From assembly GCA_047967505.1 (NCBI GenBank), contig CM106538.1: DNA of 64,000 bases. The stretch is one strand, 5' to 3'. Each line of letters starts with the position of its first letter. Positions within the stretch are counted from its first letter, which is position 1. The stretch comes from Dipteris shenzhenensis (lineage: Eukaryota; Polypodiophyta; Polypodiopsida; Gleicheniales). Positions 55,297 to 64,000 of the stretch are shown here, piece by piece. The notes below the pieces were generated by a model. It worked only from the letters and a program-made list of their open reading frames with translations. It was not told the DNA's origin and did not search any database. A program made the translations under genes and the position numbers.

Positions 55297-57358
55297 TTAG
55301 AAATAGATCAACAGAGGGTACACAGAGTGGAAGACTGATAGAATAGCCCAGGAGCTCACACGATGTGGTGTGGGGACTGGATGTGCATCAAATGTGCAAA
55401 CTCATCAATAGACAACGAACTAGCCAGATATAGAAGAAACCAAAATAATATATTTATGTTCAAAGCTATGGACACAATACAAAAGAGATAGATCCACAGT
55501 CCCACCAATGGTGTGGTCCTCTAATCTTACCACAAAGTACTCCTCCTATTTGCTAGCTATCTCTAGACTCAAGCCCATGTGCTCCACCTCGAGCGTATGT
55601 AGACTCTCTATTCGGATCTCAGCAACCTGCTACCCTAGTAGGTAGCCTAGGGTTGCAGCCTTGTGAGCTAAGTCTACAGTAGCACCTCCAACACTCCTTT
55701 AACTCTTCGTTGTAGGCCAAAGGATCAGGGTAAGCTACTCCTATCTCCTCCTCTGATTGCTGATGTGCTGGATATCAAGAATGAGGCTAAATGCCTCTTT
55801 TTATAGGCCCAAAGGTCCCCTTGAAGTGACTGACTGGCCTGCCCTAATATGCCGACCAGTCTACCATAACTAACCCCACAGGCTCCTTTTTATTGGGTTG
55901 TGGGCACATCTCTAGGGTTGTGTGCTCCCTGCCTCGAAGTGGGGGCCTAGGCCCCGTTGCTTTGTGTGCCAGCCCCCTCCCACTCCCCTCTATGCATGGG
56001 GCTGTGGGCTGGCCTATGTGGCCCACTAGTTTCTTGGCCCTATATAAGGGCAGCGTGCTGTCCACTGCAACCCCTTCCTTCTCTGCAACTCCTATGTTGC
56101 TGCTAGGCCACCTTCAAGGCCTTCTTGTAGGTTGTATCCCTACCCATGGATCTGCCATGCTGTCGTACTACTTGTGTCCCTACCTATAGATGGCCGCCAT
56201 GTTTTGTGCCTCTCCCAGGATCTTGTGTTGCCTCGCCACCTATTGTAGGGCAGACATGTGCCCACAGTCCTTGCCTCCTAGGTTCCATGGCTTTCTCTTC
56301 TTTGATGTGAGGTGTTGCCCATGTGGTAGGCCCCTCTCTTTCTTTTCTCTTGGGCACATCCTACCCTAGGTCTCCCTCCCTCACGCTCTCCTCATATGGG
56401 GGATTACAGATGGGGAGGTGACCTTTCCAACACCCCCTCTCACCGACACATCTCCACCCAATGCCAATACGTCAATGACGATGCTCCAATAACTCCCTGG
56501 TCATAGTCCTTTGCACAATTTGGTTGTCGAAATCTTCTTTCCTAGCTTTTCATCCAATGGCTCCTGCTCCTCTAAGTCTAGTTTCGCTTGGGCACACCAT
56601 CTCGGTACACACATCTATCTCTGGCAGCACCTCCATCACTCTACCTCCTGGTTGTAGGCCAAATTTGCTCCTATCTGCTCCTCTCATGGTTGACTTGCTA
56701 GATATGAAGAATGAGGCTGGATGCCTCCTTTTATAGGCCTAAAGGGCCCCTTAGTGGCTGGCTGGCCTGCCCTAATATGGCCGACTAGTCTTCCATAAAA
56801 CTGATCCCGTAGGCCCCTTTTTATTGGATTGTGGGCACATCTCTAGGGCTGTGTGCTCCCTACCTTGAAGTTGGGGCCCCGTCCCCCTTGCTTTGTGTGC
56901 CAGCCCCCTCCCACTCCCCTCTATGCATGGGGCTGTGGGCTAGCCTATGTGGCCCACTAGTTTCTTGGCCCTATATAAGGGTAGGGTGCTGCCCATTGCA
57001 TCCCCTCCCTTCCTTGCAACTATTGTACTACTGCCAGGCCACCTTCAGGACCTTCTTGCAGGTCGTAATCGTTGCCCATTGATCTGCCATGCTACCGTAC
57101 TTCTTGCGTCCATGCCTATAGACAGCCGCCATGTTTTGTGCCTCTCTTAGGCTCTTGTGCTACCCTACCACCTGTTGTATGGCACACATCTGCCCACATT
57201 CCTTGCCTCTTGGGTTCCATGGCTTTCTCTTCTTTGATGTGAGGTGATGCCCATGTGGCAGGTCCCTCTCTTTCTCTTGGGCACATCCTGCCCTAGGTCT
57301 CCCTCCCCCACGCTCTCCTCATATGGCGGCTTACAGATGGGCAGGTGACCTTTCCAAC
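55297..57358 (-). repeat. Tandem LTR-like duplication
   Basis: Two direct copies, about 55297-56439 and about 56440-57358, share long segments (ATAGGCCCAAAGG/ATAGGCCTAAAGG, CATCTCTAGGG, CTCCCCTCTATGCATGG, TTTCTTGGCCCTATATAAGG). Both end GGTGACCTTTCCAACA. On the minus strand each would begin TGTTGGAAAGG; the left one would end in TATTTCTAACA. TG...CA ends suggest LTRs, but no PBS or polypurine tract is seen between the copies. Confidence 0.6.
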
Positions 57359-57479
57359 AAAGCCTTGGTGGTGGGCTTTTTTGTACCTTTGAGTAGCAAG
57401 TTTTGGGTCCAAAAAAGGAATATAAATGTCCAAGCCTTGTGACAACATGGAGCCTCACATTGATCCATCCACCTCAATG

Positions 57480-58770
57480 TATCATGATTCAAGAAAGAGC
57501 TTCATCTCTGCGGTGGGACGAAGCATGCGATGTCAAGATGAAGATGTGATGATGGATGATCAAGAACAACCTCATGTACAATCGCATTTCGCCTTGCAAT
57601 AAAGCAATGCACCTCGAGTGCAAGAGCCTTCTATGGACTAGGTGTTTGATCACATGATGGAAAGTAGCACATGAGGCTAGGTCTTCAACAATAACATTAA
57701 CTTCAACATGCCTTGATAATACCTGTGGGGCATCCTTCATTTGCTCCTTCAGTGTGGAGAGGAAAACAACAAGCAACCAAAATATGTGTCTTCTTGGTTT
57801 AACCATTGGGAAGCACATTTCAACATCACGGATATCTTTAAGACCATAGAGTAACGGCTATGAAAATGTATCTGTGTGATAGCATGCATGTATGGATTGT
57901 TGAATTTAAAGAGAAATCCAGGGCCCTAAACAAGAGGGAGGGCTTTAAAGCTACATTCGTGGTTAAGTTTTCTAAAGAACCTAATGAGTTTGAGAACTTT
58001 ATCAAACTCAAATGACATTATGTAGGGAAAGACATTGGAGGTATACATATGAGTTCTAAATCTTCAATGTAAGTTTCCTACCTTTCTTAATCAAGTCTAG
58101 TACCTATTCTTCTATAGTGGTCTTCCATATGAGTTCTAAATCTTCAATCTAAGTTTCCTACCTTTCCTAATCAAGTCTAGCACCTATTCTTCTATCGTGG
58201 TCTTCTACAAAATGAAGTGAGATGCAACAAGCTTGAGACCTTGGGAGACGTTGTGCTTTATTCCAATACTTTCGATGATTCTATCTCTTCTTGAGGAGAT
58301 AAAGATGCATCGTGTCTTTCGTCATCTCAAGAACCAAGTAAGGACCAAAAGAAAAATCAAACAAAAAGGGGTTGCAGCAACAAATCAAACACGCTTGGCT
58401 TCAAGTGCAAGCAACCGCGTAAGGATTTCATGCACCCCACAAACGCTAAGGGAAAGTATGTGTTCCAAGTGTAATCGACTAGGGAACATAGCCAGAGATT
58501 GCCCTTCTTCATCGGGACAACCTCCAAAGAAGGGAGGTAAGGTTGTAGCTTATGTAGTAGAGGTGAAAGTTTCAGGTGAAGGTTTCAAGTGGAAGCAACC
58601 ATTTAAGGATTCCGTGCAACTCGCAAAGGCTAAGGAAAAGTCTCTGTGTTCCAGGAATAATCAACCAGAAAACATAGCCAAAGATGCCCTTCTTCATCAA
58701 CACAACCTCCAAAGAAGGGAGGTAAGGCTGCAGCTCATGTAGTGGAGGTGAAGGTTTCAAGTATGTCGTC
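57480..58770 (+). pseudogene. gypsy-2 gag with duplicated zinc knuckle
   Basis: 57760-57935 reads FNHWEAHFNITDIFKTIE and a continuing gag-like part with stops. Frame 58233-58742 is basic and holds CSKCNRLGNIARDCPSSSG, a CX2CX4(N)X4C knuckle in which the His position reads Asn. A diverged tandem copy of about 185 bp follows (58404-58588 and 58589-58770); in it the second Cys is lost (CSRNNQPENIAKDA). An exact-period 80-bp tandem duplication lies at 58046-58205. Confidence 0.72.
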
Positions 58771-58839
58771 AACATTGTCTATTAATGAACTTTTTGTTGT
58801 TGATTCCTATTGTGACAATTGTGACGTATGTAACATTTC

Positions 58840-59060
58840 ATGAGAGGATCTGGCATGGGTCAACTAGTGAAAGCTCTTTTCGATAATGCATGAACTCCCA
58901 ATTTCATTGATATGTCATTAGTACAGGAGCTAAACCTGCCAGTGGGGTGGCAGTAGTCACACTTATGTGGTGAACTTCACCAAAGGCGGCTCAAAGGTTT
59001 GGGACCGATGTGTACCAGAAGTTGTTTTGAATATGTAAGGTTATGAGGAAGCAATGAGTT
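58840..59060 (+). pseudogene. gypsy-2 protease remnant
   Basis: In shifting frames: LVKALFDNA, TPNFIDMSLVQELNLPVGG and YVVNFTKGGSKVWDRC. This resembles the aspartic protease of chromovirus-like gypsy elements (LIDSGATHNFID...LVQELNLPV), with Asn where Gly is expected. Confidence 0.65.
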
Positions 59061-59374
59061 TCCACATTCTACAGTGGATCAGATTGATGTGTTGCTAAAA
59101 AAAGAGTGGTTTTCTCAAAGAACCCCTTTAGAAGATTTTATCACACATAGGATGGCTTTTGTTTATGATGTCGGTGCAAACCATTTCAACAAGGTACCAT
59201 CAAATATGTATTAGGGAAGATGTCCCTAAGACAGGTTTTGGTACATGATATGAGGAGTACGAGTATTTGGTTCAAGCATTTAGACTCAAAATACACCAAT
59301 CACTTTCTGACAGAGGGTGAACAATATCTTTTGTCCATATCTAGCATGATACTTTACAAACAGCTCAAAATAGA

Positions 59375-60101
59375 TTATATTTATACACGTGCAAAGTATC
59401 ATGCCCATCGGGTATGTGCATGTTCAACTAACACACCTCAAAGCATGTTTTTTAGTGATGATGCATAACACTTGGTGAAAAATGGAGTTTGTGGCAAGTT
59501 TAACCATCCAAAGCATATCCGATGGATAGGATACTTTGTACAGGCCTCAATATAGGTTGGATTGACATAAGTGAAGATTATTGTGTCCATCGAGTATGTG
59601 CGCGTACAAATAACACACCTCAAATAATATTTTTGACAGTCGTACATAACACTTGATGGAAATATGAAAATGGGATTTGTGACGACTTTAACCATCCAAA
59701 GCATATACAATGGGTATGATAATTTGTATGTGCATTAACATAGATTGGATGTGGTCATTTTTTTAAATGACAAACTCATGTACGGTGGAAATTCAAACGA
59801 GCATTAGAAGCACTTGAGAATAGTTTTACAAGCTTTCAAGAGTTAAAACCCTCTATGGTAAGCTTCCGAAGTGAGTTCTTTTGTCAAGCATATGCCATAT
59901 TAAACACCTAACCGAATCCGTATAGATTCTAAAAGGATACGGGTTGTCAACAAGTGGCTCATTTTGCATACTATAGTAAACTTCCGAAGTGTGAGTTCTT
60001 TTGTCAAGCACAACATATGTTGTATTAGACACCTTACGGACTCCATATTAATCTGAAAAGGTAGGGGTTGTCAGTAAGTTGCTCATTTTGCATACTATGA
60101 C
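59375..60101 (+). repeat. Two tandem duplications in gypsy-2
   Basis: Units of about 190 bp (near 59390-59570 and 59575-59755; shared CATCCAAAGCATAT and ACACCTCAAA) and of about 120 bp (59857-59980 and 59981-60101; shared CTTCCGAAGTG, GAGTTCTTTTGTCAAGCA, CTCATTTTGCATACTAT). Non-coding by eye. Confidence 0.75.
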
Positions 60102-60159
60102 AAAAGTAATGTGTTTATTTGTAATCACGATTATTTCAGTCATTTATTCGTGACTATGC

Positions 60160-60760
60160 ACGTTGGCATTGCCTTTCTGTAACCTGTTGAAGGGGAGAGA
60201 AAAAGGGATTCTGTACAAAAGATTTAAGTACCGACCCGTTGCATGGATGAATAAACTGGAAGTGTGGTTCAAGAATTTAAAGCATACAATCACCACCGCG
60301 AGCATGTTGCACATCATGGATCATAGTAAACCTTTTGTGGTGGAAACAATTGCCATTGATTGTGCCATTGGAGCAGCCTTACTTAAGGATATGCAACCTA
60401 TAGCTTTTATTGGTCAAAAGTACCTTTTGTGGTGGAAACAATTGCCATCGATTGTGCCATTGGAGCAGCCTTACTTAAGGATATGCAACCTATAGCTTTT
60501 ATTGGTCAAAAGTTATCTGTGGCACATGCATGAGAAAGAGCTTTACGCTGTGTCCATGCAATGAAGAAGTGGCAGCATTATCTAATTTAGTGGTGTGTAG
60601 ATATTAAATCACTTAAGTATTTCTGTAATGCTGCTGAAGCCTGGCATGCGCAGTTGAAAGGCAGGTTGGTCAAAGTTAATGCAAGACTTTGACTTTGAAA
60701 TACATTATAACAGCGGTGCTACTAATGTTGTGGCAGACCCATTGCACACATGGACATAAT
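60160..60760 (+). pseudogene. gypsy-2 RNase H remnant
   Basis: Frame 60163-60495 includes LHIMDHSKPFVVETIAIDCA, then IGAALLKDMQPIAFIGQK, matching the RNase H start of Ty3/gypsy (PDFSKPFVVETDASDIGIGA...). A 92-bp unit (60331-60422) is repeated once (60423-60514) and shifts the frame. Later EKELYAVSMQ, then DFDFEIHYNSGATNVVADPL give its end. Confidence 0.85.
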
Positions 60761-60769
60761 GAGTGTGCA

Positions 60770-61251
60770 GTGTTTGCAGGTATGGAGTGCTCGCAGTACT
60801 TGATCTTGGATACACTCAGGTATAGGCCTAGCTAACCCATGCTTGAGTGGATGTTTCATATACCCTCCTCCAAACCCTAAAACCCTTGCATAACCACTAG
60901 GTGAGGGAACTCTCAATTCCTTTGCAGTCTAAGCTTTGGCATCCCTAGCCTACACTCTTCACACAACACGACCATGGCATTATTATACAACAACATTGTG
61001 GTGTGCACCGACGCGAATGGAACATAACACTTCCTAGTATATTACACAATTTTCAAAACCAGACGCTGTACCTGAACATTGTGACTTAAATAGGTCAACT
61101 TGTATATTAGAACACACGAGCACATGAACTGGCCAAGTCCAAGGAAGCAGCATTATTAATGGCTACAAGAGAATCAAGATGCAGCTTTCCCTGCAGAACC
61201 AGTCCAACCAAGCCAAGCTTACAAGGTTTACAAGGACTTCAGCAATGTCTC
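60770..61251. other. Between gypsy-2 and the 3' end of the host gene
   Basis: No coding signal. Part of it is presumably the 3' UTR of the minus-strand gene; no polyadenylation signal could be fixed with confidence. Confidence 0.45.
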
Positions 61252-63781
61252 TCATCTTGCAATGGAGCCATTGCCTGTCTGGCTCTCTTTCTCGATTGCC
61301 TGTATGCACTCCAAGATAGGTGCTTTTCTCGACATAGCTGCCATTAACGCCTCATACGGTTTGCTATTATTCTTCAAAAAGGAAGCTGCAATGAGCACCT
61401 GAAAAAAGCATTAAAAGATGTCAACTGAGAAAGCAAATTTCTGTTACCATACTTTAAAAACCGCAATTAGGATGTATTTCTGCATACCTCACCTAGGTCA
61501 CAAGAATCAGCTACACATATGTGGCACTTTGTCATACCTGAGTGATTAACAATAACTATACATGCAATGTGGTCCTAAGGATCTCATCTTCTATTCCTTA
61601 ATGGGGGACATATAAACTCGTACTATCACGTTCCCCAAACTTGGAAAACACACTATTGCTCCATGCAAACAGAAGTTTGGTCGCATCCAAAATGATGCTA
61701 AGCAAAACAGACAGCCATAGCAACATCTTCGTGATAAAACACAGATGCATTGGATAGGAACATCAAAATTGCAAATTTGGTCCGATGGCACTAAATAAGA
61801 GCCTTCCGAAAAACTGTCTATCAAACTGAAACTAGTATTCACGCGAAGACATATCGCAAGGTTTATGACACTATATAAGAGAGAACCATATGAAAATTTT
61901 ATCTTCAAAAACTGAAATTGTTATTCATGCGAAGACATAAGAAACATATTTACAGCCCATCTGGTGAGATTTTGCTGTTGCTCATTGCTCAACTGAGGCT
62001 TGCTCCTATTGATGAGCCTCTGCCATTTCCAAAACCTATGCCAGTTAGTATCTCACCCCATGACTTGGCTAATATCAATTTACCAATTTGAGCATAACAA
62101 AGGCAAGCCCAATACCTGGAGGGAGAACAAATCTGCTGATTGGCCTGTAACTTTATCATAATTCAAACCTTCAGCTGCCAAGCCAGCCATTGCAACAATT
62201 GCCAGCCTACAGATGCAAGGTTAATGCAAATTAGACATAACACTACAATATATTTTGTCATGGAACCCCATCAATTTCCTTTTCATATACTGCAACATAG
62301 GTCAAAGATGAAGCCAGTGTAAACCACTGCTTCTAACATTATTTGTATTTATGTTTACATGCCGTATCCTTGATTAAGATTTGTAAAATGCAAACTACTC
62401 CCAGCAATTTTGCACCTGTCCAGGTCCTTAGCATCGATTCTACCCTCATAAATACGTTTTTGAATCTTCTCATCAACCAAATTCACATGCTCCTTCCCAA
62501 TATCCAGCGAATAATCCATAACAGGCACACCAAGAAGGTACGCCACTGCAACAACATGAGTTTTATGGCATAAGGACTTAGAAATTGAGAATAATGGACT
62601 GTAAAAATGGATCTGCAGTAAGACTTCTCAGGCTGGCACATGAGGATGTCCAATTCTTTCTAGCAAGGCCGTAAATGCTCCAAAACAAGTGCATTAGGAC
62701 TCTCACAGCATTATATTCCTCCCTTCAGGAAAGCAAAGTTAAGAGACATGCCCAAGAAGTGAGCTGCCTCATGCCTAAGGACTCGTTCTTGATAATCTTC
62801 AAATAGTGAAGAGAATCCAACAATGGCTGCCTGCAAAAGACTGAGAATTTGCACAAATCAGGATATCCGATTCAATGCATCAATCATGCCATCAACATTG
62901 CATGCCTGACGTTGAATAACCTATAGAAAACACAGGCATTTACAGAGCACAACTTTTCCTAGTCAAAAGTCAAAAGCGTTGTCCTCTATTTGGAAGAGGT
63001 CCCCACTCAATCATATATCGGTTTCATAATGGAAGAGAACTTTACCCTGGTGCAACGCTTCCAACAGCTAGCACCACTAAAGAAATGCTTCCAATCAAGT
63101 AAGGTACAAAAAATCCCCAATCCTGATGGCACAAAAACATTTGTCAGTATCCTACAAAGAATGTTGACAAATCATTTACTTTTCTGTAGTTTTTCTTGAT
63201 TTGCCACTTGAGAGGGAGCTGGAATTCTCTGCTCTTTTCCTGGTTGTATTTTAAGACTTTGGGCATGCAGCTGTTTCCTGTTAGCCTTTCATCACAAAAT
63301 GATCAAATGTGGTTATATAATTCTTTAAGCCAATAACCTTTTTCTACTACTTCACCATTGTAATAAAAATTGGTACTCCCAAAAACAGCATGGAGATAAA
63401 GACTCAGAAACTTACCCCAGGAAGCTGGCCAGCAAGGACAGCAAGAAAACTGGTACTTCCTACCACAGTCCATAAGAAAGCTGCCTACAACAAGAATGAA
63501 AAAAGAGGTGAGCATTTGATCAGTTCTACTAACACATATATAGGAGCTGTTAAAATCACCAACTTACGTCATCACGCACGCTTGGTATCCCAAGCTTTTC
63601 AGCATTCTTGATACCCATAGTGGTCAGCTCACGAATAAATGTCTATTCAGGGCAGCCGTCACAATTATCCAAGGGTCAATGTGTAATACAATGAGAAATA
63701 TCAATTAAACTTGACTATATGTTAAAAACATTTATTATACTAAGCCTTTGTATTGATCATATATATAAAACACACACACAC

Positions 63782-63823
<42 letters not shown>

Positions 63824-64000
63824 TGCGACGTGAAACATAAGGTTGAGAATTCCACAATTTACACCATCCAGCTTGACTGAGTTGATCCATTGCTTCTTTG
63901 ACAGCATCTCCATCTTTCTGCATAGCACCTCTTCATCATAAATTTACCTGGCAGAATTTTGCAACGTGCAAGCAAATACAAGAAGGCTGGCCAGAAGGAG
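61252..64000 (-). CDS. Plant M41-like (FtsH-related) metalloprotease homologue, 3' exons
   Basis: Exons on the minus strand, all with joined phase: 63948-64000 (partial), 63822-63917, 63568-63642, 63416-63484, 63046-63122, possibly 62911-62920, 62752-62830, 62416-62545, 62116-62206, 61954-62019 and 61252-61398 (TGA at 61252-61254). About 275 residues are covered. In order: WCKLWNSQPYVSRRT; ELTTMGIKNAEKLGIPSVRD; two likely membrane segments (AAFLWTVVGSTSFLAVLAG and VPYLIGSISLVVLAVGS); the zinc motif HEAAH in RVLRHEAAHFLVAYLLGVPV; DIGKEHVNLVDEK; AMAGLAAEGLNYDKV with GQSADLF; and a helical C-terminus. Plant homologues known to me are chloroplast proteins related to the M41 peptidase part of FtsH but without the AAA ATPase. 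Location and activity here are inferred. The first exons lie beyond the window. Confidence 0.88.
62546..62751 (-). other. Probable GC-AG intron of the M41-like gene
   Basis: The exon ending CACTTCTTGG (62752) is followed by GCATGT, not GT; the next exon begins TGGCGTACC after TTGTTGCAG. Joining G to TG gives Val, completing HFLVAYLLG, as in the family. No GT at the right phase is present nearby. Confidence 0.75.
62911..62920 (-). other. Possible 10-nt microexon of the M41-like gene
   Basis: The exon ending at 63046 leaves two bases (GG), while the next obvious exon (62830) starts in phase 0, so one base plus whole codons are missing. GTTATTCAAC at 62911-62920, preceded by TTTTCTATAG and followed by GTCAGG, supplies exactly ten bases and adds Gly-Leu-Phe-Asn, where homologues have a short Leu-rich stretch. 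Confidence 0.45.
63768..63821 (+). repeat. (AC)n and (GA)17 microsatellite in an intron
   Basis: On the coding (minus) strand the intron begins GTCTCTCTCTC, so the repeat starts right at the splice donor of exon 63822-63917. Confidence 0.92.

Larger units (their letters stand above)
57480..60760 (+). mobile_element. Ty3/gypsy element gypsy-2, decayed
   Basis: Plus-strand remnants in order: gag, zinc knuckle, protease, then RNase H. Most of RT is missing or unreadable between 59050 and 60150, where tandem duplications lie. No LTR was confirmed, though the 55297-57358 duplication lies just upstream. Confidence 0.7.

Overview
This looks like nuclear DNA from a land plant or a close streptophyte alga. 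The evidence is CACTA (En/Spm) transposons with TNP2-type transposases, Ty1/copia elements whose primer-binding sites match plant initiator-Met tRNA, Ty3/gypsy elements, a plant LINE, and at the right edge a split gene for a plastid-type M41-like (FtsH-related) metalloprotease homologue. I cannot name the species. The many pyrimidine tracts, nested elements and single 100-N gap suggest a repeat-rich draft assembly.

Layout. 1-9015: no recognisable gene, only diverged local repeats. 9016-11509: the 3' half of an old copia element (copia-B, minus strand). 11510-32401: a nested complex. Its frame is a pair of same-family copia copies (copia-A) lying head to head, minus strand 11510-26172 and plus strand 26173-32401, both lacking their 5' ends. 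The minus copy is split by a complete 10-kb CACTA element (13232-23256, 3-bp target duplication TGT). The 3' LTR of the plus copy is split by a young non-autonomous LTR element (29566-32155) with a gag-like ORF, two 536-bp LTRs that read as identical, and a missing 5' LTR. 33812-33944: a short LTR-like piece. 34170-about 43870: a second, more decayed CACTA family (CACTA-3), interrupted by LINE reverse-transcriptase sequence (37990-40101) joined to half of another CACTA-1-family copy (40102-42422).

44000-45512: simple repeats, an assembly gap and a 700-bp CT tract. 45702-52390: a Tat-like Ty3/gypsy element with LTR, PBS, gag and protease. A roughly 1-kb foldback element sits in its 5' LTR and contains a perfect 92-bp palindrome. 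52393-53520: a minisatellite and copia fragments. 55297-57358: tandem LTR-like duplication. 57480-60760: a second, badly decayed gypsy element with several internal tandem duplications. 61252-64000 (minus): the only host gene recognised, given as its 3' exons and running off the window.

How the parts relate. Almost everything between 9 and 61 kb is mobile DNA in layers. The CACTA-1 element is the best preserved as a system: a TNP2 transposase on the minus strand, a Transposase_24/TnpA-like gene on the plus strand, palindromic subterminal motifs at both ends and again at the divergent promoter between the genes, and a 2.5-kb pyrimidine spacer with 204-bp repeats. The host gene has two predicted membrane segments, an HEAAH zinc motif, a probable GC-AG intron, a possible 10-nt microexon and a microsatellite touching a splice donor. 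Nothing else here reads as an intact host gene.
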